Source: Gnetum montanum (Eukaryota > Streptophyta > Gnetopsida > Gnetales > Gnetaceae). Taken from it: a DNA stretch of 64,000 nt. Location: positions 1,196,979 to 1,260,978 of the forward strand of contig MNCI01023742.1 in the NCBI GenBank assembly GCA_015680685.1, written 5' to 3'. Below, in pieces: positions 35,601 to 46,160 of this stretch (positions are counted from its first letter, which is position 1; the number at the start of each line of letters is the position of its first letter). Below the pieces are notes generated by a model that saw only the letters and a list, made by a program, of their open reading frames with translations, did no database searches and was not told the DNA's origin. The translations under genes and the position numbers were made by a program.

Positions 35601-36375
35601 TGGTTACCTAACAAAATGTGTCGAAGCAACTACTATTAAAGATTGTACATCATCTACAACTACACGATTTGTTCAACAAAAAATCATAAATAGGTTTGGT
35701 GTGCTATGTGCACTTATTTCAAACAATGGTACACACTTCACAGGTGCAAATTTTTGAAAATTAATGCAACGGTTAGGGGTTGAGCATAAATTAACTACAC
35801 CATACCATCCCCAAGGGAACGATCAAGCAAAAGTCATCAACAGGGAGATTACAAAGATATTGACAAGAACCATTAGCAAGTTTAGGCAAGATTGGAGTAC
35901 TAAACTGAACGATGCTCTTTGGGCATACCAATCCACATGGAAACTCCCTACAGGCTACTCTCCCTATGAGTTAGTGTACAATAAATTACCAATGCTTCCC
36001 ATTCAAATTGAGCTTCATACACTATCCACAACATGTGACCTCAACCTTGACCTTGATCTAGCATAGAAACAACAGTTAGTAATCCTTAACTTGCTAGATG
36101 AAAACTAATTAGTTGCCCTATCATCTAACGAATTACACAAGGCCTTCAATAAACAATGTCATGACCTAAGAATTAGTAAAGTTAAATATCAACCAGGAGA
36201 TAAGGTTCTCTATTGGAATCTCACACATGTACCACAACATACTAAATTTCAAACACTGTGGGAAGGGCCTTATATTATTTATGCAACTTTTCCTTTAGGG
36301 ACCATGAAAATATACAAACATAAGAGCCTGGATAAGAAACTTTTGGTCAACGTGCAACAAACCAAACCTTTCTAG
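32632..36375 (+). pseudogene. Pol of element D (protease, RT, RNase H, integrase)
   Basis: A single frame from before the protease to TAG 36373-36375. Protease CKAFLDSGSSVNLIS at ~32881-32925 keeps D-S-G, followed by GLVEDIVT and PIIMGRAWLSTIDA, the Athila/Tat pattern. RT 33700-34430: WVSPLVIVPKKGG, FIDFRLLN, FLDGYSRYNQI, KMSFGLCNA and VCMDDFSTYG. RNase H near 34680-35030 (MTDMSNYALGAVL; LNYTTIEKEL). Integrase zinc finger C-E-C-C near 35450, then GIDFIGL at ~35540, SNNGTHF at ~35725 (Asn at the second catalytic position) and NDQAKVINREI at ~35825 (Lys at the catalytic Glu). It ends in LLVNVQQTKPF. No chromodomain. Numerous stops but no frameshift. Confidence 0.85.
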
Positions 36376-37992
36376 GAGCTTAGGACAGCCAGTACACATG
36401 CTACCTCTCTTGATGGATAACCCTGCTCACTATTTTGGATCTCCTCCTTCCAACCTAGTCATGGGGCAGATGGCCACCTATGCTAATCGTTCTAGGCCCT
36501 CAGTTCTTTTTGAATTTTTGTTTTACACATTCTTTCAACTTTTCTTATTTTTGTTTTACACCATCGTTCATGTTGTTATTTTTTCTTTGTTTTCTTGATT
36601 TACTTTTATTCGTCATCTAATAAGTGCTCATGATGGTGGATTGAATTATATCATATTGATTACTAATTTTTGGTTTTTACCTTTGAATTATGATACTGAT
36701 ATTAAGGTATGGTTCTTTTGGTAAAACAGGAAATGAGTCCACGTTGTCCACTCATCCATATAACTCTATGGTCTCCTTTGGCTTGGAACTGTATAGTCCC
36801 CTTTTTCTAAGTAAACTTGTTAATGAATTGGTGGCTGGGTATTTTTCAAACCAAGGAAAGACTCAAAGGATGAAAAGGGTGTGACTTCAAGGGGATTCAA
36901 TGCATTGGTGTTGGCCATTCTCTCGGGTTCTTGGATGCTTTTTCTTAGGTTTTTTGCCATTTTGACATTGTTCAAATATCAGGAAGTTGAGTGAATAAAA
37001 ATAAGTCTTTGCATGGTGTGGTTCTCATGCATAAACATAAAAGAAAAAGAAAAAGGTGAAAATTCAAAGCACACCCCTTAGACATAATAAAGCAATATGA
37101 GCTACAAGCGCTAGTTATGATATTGAAAAGACATGTTACCCATGCCTGAAGGTTCCCTCTAACTAAGGCCCTTTCTCGCTTCCTTCTTCTCCATCTCACT
37201 CTCCCTGGGATGGTGGTCACTCTTTGTGGAAGCATTCTTGTTGCCTCAAGAGGATGGATTGGCCAAGTGTATTGATGCGAGGTCATTGAATGTGGTTTTT
37301 TAAAGTCTGGATTTGGGATGGGTTCTAATTAGTTATCTTAACCATGAAATACACAAGGGGCTTTACACAACCTTGTTCTTGGGATTCCATTCCATTCTCT
37401 CCTCTCCATATTTCTTTCCATTTTTCACCTCATTACTAGTTTTATCATTAGTCCATTTTGGGTTGATGCATTGTTTTTCTTTGGTGAATTCTTATTTGTA
37501 AGTTTTTAACTCCTGCTTCCAAATGACATTCCTATAGCCTACAGACTCTTTGGTTTGTGGGTTTGTTAGGGCATAAAGGGCATGAGCCTGCTTTGGGGAG
37601 GACCCACTAGCATCTCTTTTTGGTGCAATTGTTAGCTTCTTTTTCTTAAAAATTTCTTGCAATCAATCACTTCTTGTTTCATCCCCATCTATGACATCCA
37701 TTTTATTGTCGTTACCATTGATATTTTTCATCTTTCTTATTCCTCATGTTTTTCCATCTTATAGTTACTGGAGGTTCGCTCTTAGTCGTGGGGGCCCTAG
37801 AACAAATTTTTTAATTTTTTTCATTTTACTAATTGCCTAACCCCTACACCTTGGGTAGTTGTTAGTGACAAATCTATAAACCAGTTTCTTCCATAACCAC
37901 AACTCAGCCAATGTGCTTCATATTAAGGCAAGGTATCAATTGCATTGTGGATTATCTATCCTTACTCATTTGTGACTATGTTGTGTGTGTAG
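36376..37992 (+). other. D spacer between pol and ORF2 stub
   Basis: Noncoding. PPT-like motif 1 at 36454-36466 (CCTAGTCATGGGG), T-rich stretch, conserved core TGCTTTGGGGAGGACCCACT at 37589-37608, PPT-like motif 2 CTTAGTCGTGGGGG at 37781-37794, branch-like TTACTCA at 37962-37968, and TGTGTGTGTAG ending at 37992. No U3-like repeat array was found between core and motif 2. Confidence 0.6.
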
Positions 37993-38386
37993 ATGATGAT
38001 CGTGCAAACAATGGACTAGGCTTGAAAGAAACACTTAGGATGGATCAGAACTGGAGCATTTACAAAATGAGCAAGTTTGGTGGCATAGTTATGGATAAAT
38101 TATGGAAGGCGCAATCTCAGCATTGGTGGCAACATGATCCATCTTCTTTCTCTCTCTCTCTTTCTCTTCAAGCTGTCAAATAAAGGCTTGGATGTCATTT
38201 ATGTATAAGTGTTCACCACAATGGTCATGAACACTAATGTTGTAATATGCTTATTGATCCGTTCACTGGGCAAATTGAGTCTGTCATCCCAATTCCACTG
38301 TCAGTTGTCAATTAGTCAATAATTCCATACCTTCCCAATATTTTGTAAGGAACTCAAAGATGAGTTTTCATTCAGTCGTGGGGGTA
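37993..38386 (+). pseudogene. ORF2 stub of element D
   Basis: The ATG at 37993 directly follows a conserved 3' splice-site-like sequence. Only ~390 bp of broken reading frame remain before the 3' LTR. The stub matches C's, so C and D belong to a lineage that lost most of ORF2 once. It contains a CT-rich microsatellite (38143-38165). Confidence 0.5.
38371..38384 (+). other. D 3' polypurine tract (PPT-like motif 3)
   Basis: TTCAGTCGTGGGGG followed by TA and the 3' LTR start TGATTAG. Confidence 0.8.
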
Positions 38387-39360
38387 TGATTAGAGCGATT
38401 ACTCTAGTGGTTACTCTAGCAATTATTCTAATTATTAGAGTAGTTACTCTAGTGATTACTCTAGCAGTTACTCTAATTATTAGAGTGATTACTCTATTAG
38501 TTATTCTAATTATTAGAGTGGTTACTCTAGTGGATACTTTAGTAGTTATTGTAATTATTAGAGTGATTACTCTAAGTATTAGAGTAGTTGCTCCCAAGCC
38601 TATAAATACAGTGCCCAGACACACAATTGAAAGGAAGTCTTTTAGTAGTCAAGTAGCAAAACTCTTGTAGTCTATTTGAAAGTTAGAGTATTTTCCAAGT
38701 GCCCACAGCAGGAGGTCTAAGTGTGGATGGATCTTTATTCAAGCATTGTATACCTGAGCACACCTTATGTATGACAATAAAGACGAGCTCTTTGATTCGT
38801 CCTTGTAGCACTTGAGATTTGTTTTCTTACGTATTTATTTTATTTTATTTTCTTATGGATTTATTTTATTTTATGAACTTTACATTTCTGTTATTAGCAT
38901 AGAAATTCATTTTAATTAATTAAGAAAATTATTAAATTACACAAGCATGACCACTTCGAGCATGAGTGGAATGCTTGATAATCCAATAATGATTAGTGTT
39001 TGGTAATCCTAGCAGAGTTGCACTGGTTTAGGATGTGTATGAAAAATGGGAATGGATGCTGGTGTTAGGATTAGTTAGAACTTAGTTAATGACTAGTTAA
39101 GTTAAATTAGTCACTTAGTTACCTCTCTCCTTCCCTACTGGTGTAGGACATAAAAACATAAAAGCTATAAAAATCATATGCCTTAAGCTTACTTAATCAT
39201 ATAATCATGACATACAGGTAAGGTTGGGAAGACAACAATCAACCAACATGTCCTTTTTCCACAAGGGCGTATAAGCACTTAGTCCTTGGAATTTGACCAG
39301 ATCGTGCATGAAACGCTTGTATTTGTATGGTTGAGTGTAGGGGTACCTTGCCACTTATCA
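38387..39360 (+). repeat. D 3' LTR
   Basis: 974 bp, TGATTAGAGCG...CCACTTATCA. Same U3 palindrome array (38393-38590) and TATAAATA near 38601-38608 as the 5' copy. The two LTRs differ mainly by transitions and by units gained or lost in the array. Confidence 0.9.
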
Positions 39361-39365
39361 GGTGG

Positions 39366-42163
39366 TTAACTTGGATCACTAGGAAATTAGTTGGATATGA
39401 CCACCCACAAATATTAATGACAGTGTTTTCCACTAGTCCCAATGGAACAATGATGGACTAGTTAGCCAACTATGAACGAATGTTACTCTTCTTTAGCAGA
39501 GGCAAGTTCTAGGCTTTATACATTTCCTAGGAGATCAAATTAACAACAAAACCTGAATCCAAAAGAGCTTTGCAAGGCTCATTTCCAGTAATTTGCAAAT
39601 AAATAAGATGACTTCTAGGATTAGAGAGTTTCCTAGGAATATGGCCAGCTTTAATCCAATTAGTAATGACGTGGGTTAACATGATAGTGTGCATTGAGTG
39701 TGGTTTTTGGTTCGAAGGAACCTTCAAAGATTCAAATGATGATGAGGCATTTGGATAATTAGCCACTTGTGGTTGTAAGGACTTAGTTGGAATGTTGGTT
39801 CTAAAGAAAGGTCTCTTCTTTGATTGATTGTCTGAACCAACAGTAGGTTGAAGATTGACAGCCCTTGTAGCGTTTTGTTGTTATGGCTGGGCAGGAAGCT
39901 CGCCCTGCATAGTTGGAGTAGGTGGTAATAAAGTTGAGGGTGGAAAAGATGTAGAAAAATGAGAAGGATAGTACATATGTGGGGCATCACTCCTAGAAGA
40001 AGAAGTTCTATAGTACTCGGGGGTTTGGTAGTAAGGTTGAAGAGCGACATGACTAATAGAGTCACATGGAGAGATTAGCTACTAAACGTAATACCTGTAT
40101 GGGTCAGGTTGACAGTAAGGGTATTGTTGATGTGATAGTGGCATTCCCCATGATTGTGGGTGTTGCCACTATTGATACTATTAATTCGGTTGTGGTGGAG
40201 CTCCACTCAGATAATATGTCAAGGGTTGGTGGAAGTACCTTGGGTTACCTTCTGGATAAGATAACCTTCTAGGTATTTGTCGTCTATTTAACTATGGGTT
40301 TAGTGTATACACCCTAGACTCTTGTAGATGTGACACTACTGGGCAACATCCTTTAGGATGGTCATATTGGCATATCTCACATCTACCATCATTGTCTGTG
40401 TCCGAATCCATAACCTCTTCAATGAAGGCAACCTTGCCCTTACCCTTGTTACATGCATACTTAGCTTCTTTCTTTTCCCTTCTCTCTCAATCACTACTTT
40501 GTTCTCTAGACTCTACTATTTTTAGGACAATTTCAAATTTGTCATCTAAGGAGTTCCACAGTTGATCCAACTTTGTCGATACTTCTAACACAAATTTCTG
40601 CATGGACAAAATCTTTCTATTCACCATATCTTCAAGTAGTGACTCTTTTTCATCTTTACAAAATCTAATTTCCTTCTTTCACAAGGAAGGATTTCTATTC
40701 TACTCCTCTACACTTTCTCTTTTTCTCAACTTACCTTCCTCCTTGGCAACTTGCTCCAAAAATATTTGTATTTGATGGGCTCTGAGCTTAGATAGCCTTC
40801 CTTGGGCATAAGTCCTAAGGATTCTTCACATTTCATACCTAAGCCCATCTATGAGATGGCGTAGTTATTCCTTTTGCGAGAACCATGGCCAAGGCAATGC
40901 TGTAATAATGAATAATATCAGCCCATGGCAACATCCAAGGGTTCGTGTCCTCCTTGTTTCCATCCTTGGATTTACTTACGTAGGTTGGAAACTCGGGAGT
41001 ATGTTTGATACTTATCATTGAATAGCTCCAACATGTACTCTATTGACGAATGGATTCTTGTTCTAAGGACTAGTACTAGCTTTCTGCTTCCTTGATCAGT
41101 GTTCATGGAAAAAACTTTAGCTTTTTCCATTCATTTTCTATATTCTTCAAGGCACATGCATCATGGAATGCTTGTAAATGATTTTGAGGATTAGCATTGT
41201 ATCCCCATTCAAATCATGGGATTTTATTCATGTCTATTCTTTTGATCCTACTATCTTTCTAGTGCCTTGTTGGGATCTTAATAGCCTCTGTTATATTTAA
41301 CATACTTCAAGTAGCGAGTAGAGGTTCATCATGATCATGCTGCCTATGGCATCTATGATGCTTATGTTATTTCCTACTCTCCCTTCTTTCGTGATGTGTC
41401 TCTCTGGAATGCCCCCATTCCCTTTCTATACTATTTTGTCGATGATTTCTATTTTGCCTACCATTGTCCTCATGGTCTTACCCTCTGTGACTACATTTAG
41501 ATCCCAAAGGAGAGGGGGAAAAAGATGATGAAGGTGAAGAGGAACAAGAACTAGCACCATGATGGTGCATGTCACATTTTCTTTGGTGGTCGTAGCCTCA
41601 GTTACAGTTACGATTGGAATGTCCATCATTATCATGTGTTCATGTTCCTTTTTTGGACCCTTTGTGTCCATTGGTACTAGAACCTAGGTTATGAATAGTT
41701 GAGTAAAGATTCTGATACCCAACTCCTTGACCAAAGTCAAATAGAGGAACATTGTTTTATGGAAAACCTCCTGAGATAGGTTCACCATCGTTATTTTCAC
41801 TTAGGACATACAAGACATCCTAAGACCACTTTCCCTTCATGGATTTGTAATGTCTCTCAAGTCTTGTTGATGCACAACGTACTCTAATTGTAAGTGTTGC
41901 ATGCCAATTCATGTGAGAGCACAAAGAAGCATGCTCGGGATTAAGCAATTGGGAGGTAGCACTATGTTACCTTCTAAATCATGCCATCGTAGTTGTTCAT
42001 CTTGGTGGACAATAAAGGTAAAGTCTAGTACATACTCATTAGGATGAGCATATACCATGCAAAACTATTGGGGCACTAGCAGATCATCATGTGCACCCCA
42101 CCTTCGATTGTTCATGGTATCAGACCTAGTCGATGAAGCACTCTCATAAGAAGAAGGAGATAT
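39366..42163 (-). pseudogene. Gag and 5' protease of element C
   Basis: Read leftwards from 42163, where an ATA stands at the position of D's Gag start codon. The next codons (S-P-S-S-Y-E-S-A-S) match D. Collinear with D's Gag: ID[MI]NKIP near 41220, capsid blocks to ~40740, a zinc-knuckle region near 40350-40380, Pro/Gln-rich tail to ~39850. Then comes protease with NEPCKALLDSGFVVNLIS near 39580-39530, and GLVENTVINICGWSYP near 39430. Reading breaks at 39365, where D entered, and resumes at 29117. Several frameshifts and stops. An ORF spanning 39239-39442 runs from C's protease into D's LTR and is chimeric. Confidence 0.7.
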
Positions 42164-42280
42164 GATTAATTACTCAATGTGTGATCCTCTTTTCTGGTGA
42201 TTGTAGGATAGTTACCTCTAAGGATTTTTTCTAATGATGGATGGATTTCCTAAGTTCTAATTAGCGCACAAACAACAAAA

Positions 42281-42298
42281 TCTCCAGCAACAGTACCA
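42281..42298 (-). other. C primer-binding site (tRNA-Asp type)
   Basis: Minus strand TGGTACTGTTGCTGGAGA next to the 5' LTR. Differences from the tRNA-Asp complement are transitions. Confidence 0.7.
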
Positions 42299-42299
42299 A

Positions 42300-43182
42300 T
42301 GATGAGCGATAAGGTACCCCTACGCCCAACCATACGAATACAAGCATTCACATGCAATCTAGTCGAACTCTGAGGATTAAGTGCTTATGTACCTATGCAG
42401 AACAAGGATGAGTTATGCAATCATTATCTTTCCAAGCTTACTTGTAAGGCACAATTGTATGATTAAGTAAACTTGAGGTATATGTTTTTTATGTTTTTCT
42501 TATATTTTTTATCCTAGTCTCCTAAGTTTGTGTAATGAAAAGATTTAATTAACTAATGGGTTTTTGTAACTGTAATGTGAATCAAATCCTAACACCAACA
42601 TCCATTCCCACTCTCCAAACACATCTTGAACTAGTGTAACACTACTGGGATTACCAAACGCTAGTCGCTACTCTGTTACCAAGTGTTCCACATATGCTCG
42701 AAGTGGTCGTGCTGAGTGTGCTAATTCATTGATAATTGATAGTTAATAATTCTATGGAAATAACATTAATTACCTATTAAAATAATTAAATAATAGTAAA
42801 TGACATTAAATGCAATAATTAAGCTATTTTGAATGTTGCAAGGTTTATCATAAAGTTCATCTTTATTTCTGGACACAAGGTGTGCTCAGGTACGTAATGC
42901 TCGAATAAAGATTCGTTCACTCTATGACTCCTACTGCAAGCACTCAGAAATAATTCTAACTCTAGAAGAGAAAAACTACAAGAGTTTGGCTAAAGGACTA
43001 AAAAATTACTACCCAAGACCAAGTGCCCCTGTCTCTTATTTATAGCCAACAAGACAGGCTTCAACATCGCGTGTCTGATGTTGCTTGGCCCATCCGATAT
43101 TGCATATTTGATATCAAGGATCTGATATCATGGGTCCAATATCATGGGTTCGATATCAAGTCACTTATTTAGTGACTCTTCA
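42300..43182 (-). repeat. C 5' LTR
   Basis: 883 bp, TGATGAGCGATAAGG...TGACTCTTCA, pairing with 22944-23813. The U3 GATATC/GATATTG units (43075-43160) and a TATA-like TATTTATAG (43037-43045) read on the minus strand. Confidence 0.85.
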
Positions 43183-43768
43183 ATGCTTAAAATAATTAAA
43201 TAATTAATTAGGCTAAACTAAGCTATATTAGGTGGTAATTAATTAAGCACATAAATGCAACCACTTTGAGCACATGCTTGACACTTCGTAATCTTAGTAA
43301 TGCTTAATGTTTGGTAACCTAGTAGTATTAAATGTGTTCAAGATGTGTACGGTAAGTGGGAACAGATGCTTATGTTAGGATTAGTTAGGTGTAGTTAGTT
43401 AGATTAAATTAGTAATTAAATTACTTCATTCCTTTTATCCTTTATTTTAAGCATCCAAAACATGAAATATAAAACTAATAAAAATCATATGCCTTGATTA
43501 CACTTAACCATATTCTTGCATATCACAAGTGTAATTGGAAAGACAATGAATGACTATTATGAAAAGCTCATTTCCAAGAAGCTAGTGTCTCGGAAGATAA
43601 TGGATCCATGAAATTTGACCAGATCATGTGTGAATGCTTAGTGATTCATATGGTTGAGCATAGGGGTATTTGCTACTCATCATTGACACCATTATAGAAT
43701 TTAACTAGATCATGCATGAATGCTTAGTGATTCATATGGTTAAACATAGGGGTATTTGTTGGTCATCA
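43183..43768 (+). repeat. E 5' LTR, piece 3 (U5 end)
   Basis: Begins with C's right target duplication (ATGCT, 43183-43187) and continues collinear with E's 3' LTR from about 55352. The end is doubled: ...GGGGTATTTGCTACTCATCA at ~43683, then a PBS-like TTGACACCATTAT, then a second ...GGGGTATTTGTTGGTCATCA at 43768. The same doubling exists in the 3' LTR. Confidence 0.8.
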
Positions 43769-43769
43769 T

Positions 43770-43787
43770 TGGTGTTTTTTTCGAGGA
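43770..43787 (+). other. E primer-binding site (degenerate)
   Basis: TGGTGTTTTTTTCGAGGA follows the 5' LTR. It fits the superfamily's tRNA-Asp-type site only loosely. Confidence 0.45.
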
Positions 43788-43949
43788 CTCTTTTTGTTTA
43801 AAATGTGTGCTATCTAGGAAAAGTGAAAATCATTAACATTATTGGATGAACCCTAAGGTAAAAACTAATTTTAAAAATAAATATAATAATTTAAGCACAC
43901 TCATATCTTAATCTAATTTCAAATTATCTTCTTCTCACAAGCACCGCCA

Positions 43950-46160
43950 ATGGCTAAAAAATGCAGGGTCATATATACTCATCTAGATGAGTATGTGCTT
44001 GACTTCACCTTCATCCTACATCAAGATGAACAATTGCGGTGGCAAGATATGGAGGGTAACATTATAATGCCTCCCAATTGATCTATGCTTAGGATGCTAC
44101 TCTAAACTCTTAAGAGGTTAGGCATCCAAGATCTTTAAAAAGAGTACATTGTGCATGACCATGACTACTAGGACTACCATCCTACTAAAACATAATGCAG
44201 GAGAGATTAACACCAGGAGAAGCACCATGAGACTTTGAAGGGAACATGGTTCACAAATATCTTATTCCTACTCAACCAAAATTATAATGAGGATCCTCCC
44301 TTTGGGAATTATCAACATGAAGATTCTCAACCCCTTGATATTGGTGGTGGGGCCTTAAACCTGAAGCTATAGTCCACTATCAACAATCTGGGTTCAAGCC
44401 AAAGTGGGAGTTAAAGTAGGGGCTTGAGCAAGCATCAAGATGATAAGAAAGCTAAAAAATGTGGCCACACCAATCATAGAGGACATGGTAGATACCATTG
44501 TGGTGGTGGTCCTCTTCTCTCTTCATCCTCTTCATCTACATCTTCTTCTTCCTCTTTTGGTTCTGATAGATGCTATAGAAAGAACAACTGTGATGAAGGT
44601 GAATAGTGGGACAAGGATGATTACTAGGCCTGCAAAGAATGAAGGGGTAGCATAGGACATCATAGGCATCATCAAAATAATTATTATGAGGAGACTTTAC
44701 TAGCAACTCAAAGCATGCTAACTATTGTAGAGGTAGTAAAAATTTCAATGAGGCATGCGAAAGATAGTCAAATTAAGTGACTTGACATAAATAATATCTC
44801 CAGATTTGAGGGATGATATAACTTTGATCTAGAAATTCATCTTCAAGCTTTTCATGATGTCTATGCTTGGTAGAATATTGAAAATGATTGGCAAAAATTA
44901 AAGTTATTTTCTAGGATACTCATCAAGGAAGCAAAAAGCTAGTATCAGTCCTTGGTACCAAAATCCATTTGCAAGTGAAGTACAATTCTAGAGCTATTCA
45001 ATGATAAATATTAGATGTACTCCCAAGTGTCTAATCTAAGAAAGAAAATCCAAGGATGAAAGCAAGGAACAGATAAATCCTTGGATGCAACCATGGGTAG
45101 ATACCGTTCTCTCATACACTGATGCCTTGGCCATGGTTATTCTTAGTGAGAACAACTTCACCACATCATAGATGGACTCAAATTAGAAATGAGAAGAACT
45201 ATTTGGGTTTATGACTAAGGAATACTATCAAAACTTAGAGCCCATTAGATCCAAAGTTTGATAGAGTAGGTAGCAAAAGAAGAAGGAGAGCTGGGAAACT
45301 GAAAAAGTGTTAAGGAATATAATAGGGATCCTTCCATTAGGAAAAGCAAGATCTAATTTTTTGATAATGAGCAGCAGTCACTGTTTGATGAGGTGGTATA
45401 ATGAAAAATCTTACTAAATGAAGAATCTATTTCCAATATATTGGCAAGGTTGATAAATTATGGGACTCTTTGGAAAAAAAATTTAAAAGTACTCTAAAAA
45501 TCATAGAATAATTAAGAGAGTAGAGTAGTGATTGTGACCTCATGACACAAAAAGAAGTTGAATATGCCTACCAAAGAGGTAAGGGCAAGGTTACTATAGT
45601 AGAAGAGGTTGTGAATTCAAAATTAGATGATGATGGTGGATGTTGCCCTATTTTGTCATACTTACAAGAATCTATGATGTATGCTCTAAATCCTAGACTA
45701 GAAAGAAGGCAAGAATTTAGAAGATTATCTTATCCTCAAGGAAATCCAAGGAAATTCCACCAACAACAACAAGCTTATTATCTAAGTAGAGCTCCACCAC
45801 AATTGTATGAGCAATATTAGTAATGGAAACATCCACAGTTGTGGGGGATGCCAACACCAAGGCAACAATGCCCTTATAGGCAACTAGATCTATATGGGTA
45901 GTATGTTTAGCAACCAATGTCTCCATGTGATTCTTTTAGTCACGTTTCATTTTAGCATTATTACTATCCTCTAGAGTATCAAAGAAGTAATTCTCCATCT
46001 ACTAGAGGGGAAACCCCATATTCCTATCATCCTCCTCATCCTTCAACACATTCTCCTCAACTCTCAATCTAATTACCACCTACTTCATCCATGTAGAGTG
46101 AGCTTCTAGCCTAACTACAAAAATGTAATGCTACTAGGGTCATTAACTTACAATCGACTC
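43950..46160 (+). pseudogene. Gag of element E
   Basis: The ATG at 43950 opens a frame with IYTHLDEYVLDFTFILHQDE, collinear with D and G. A Lys/His-rich then Ser-rich linker is at 44424-44606 (a run of serines). Capsid-like LDINNISRFEG is near 44785-44820, then KLKLF and Q-x-x-VSNL blocks, and a P-x-L-SYLQESMMYALNPRL region near 45650-45700 after a lost zinc knuckle. The tail is Gln/Tyr-rich. More decayed than B's or D's Gag, with stops and several frame changes. Confidence 0.65.

Larger units (their letters stand above)
29123..39360 (+). mobile_element. Element D: gag-pol retrotransposon, ORF2 reduced
   Basis: Plus-strand element of 10,238 bp inserted into C's protease region. The target site is AGTGG (29118-29122) and GGTGG (39361-39365), a 5-bp duplication with one transition; C's reading resumes across it. 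LTRs 29123-30106 and 38387-39360. Primer site 30108-30125. Gag-pol 30243-36375. It is the youngest event in the nest by position and the best-preserved pol. Confidence 0.9.
22944..43182 (-). mobile_element. Element C: gag-pol retrotransposon, ORF2 reduced, interrupted by D
   Basis: Minus-strand element with a perfect 5-bp target duplication ATGCT (22939-22943 and 43183-43187), inserted in E's 5' LTR. LTRs 22944-23813 and 42300-43182. Primer site 42281-42298. Gag runs 42163 leftwards and pol 29117 to 25794. Element D is inserted in the protease region. Own length without D is about 10.0 kb. ORF2 is represented only by a ~390-bp stub. Confidence 0.9.

Noticed and set aside
41426-41671. 81-codon minus-strand ORF in C (and the parallel plus-strand ORF at 30823-31161 in D)
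   Set aside because: Shifted frames of the Ser/Arg/His-rich Gag linker; the collinear Gag frame is different.
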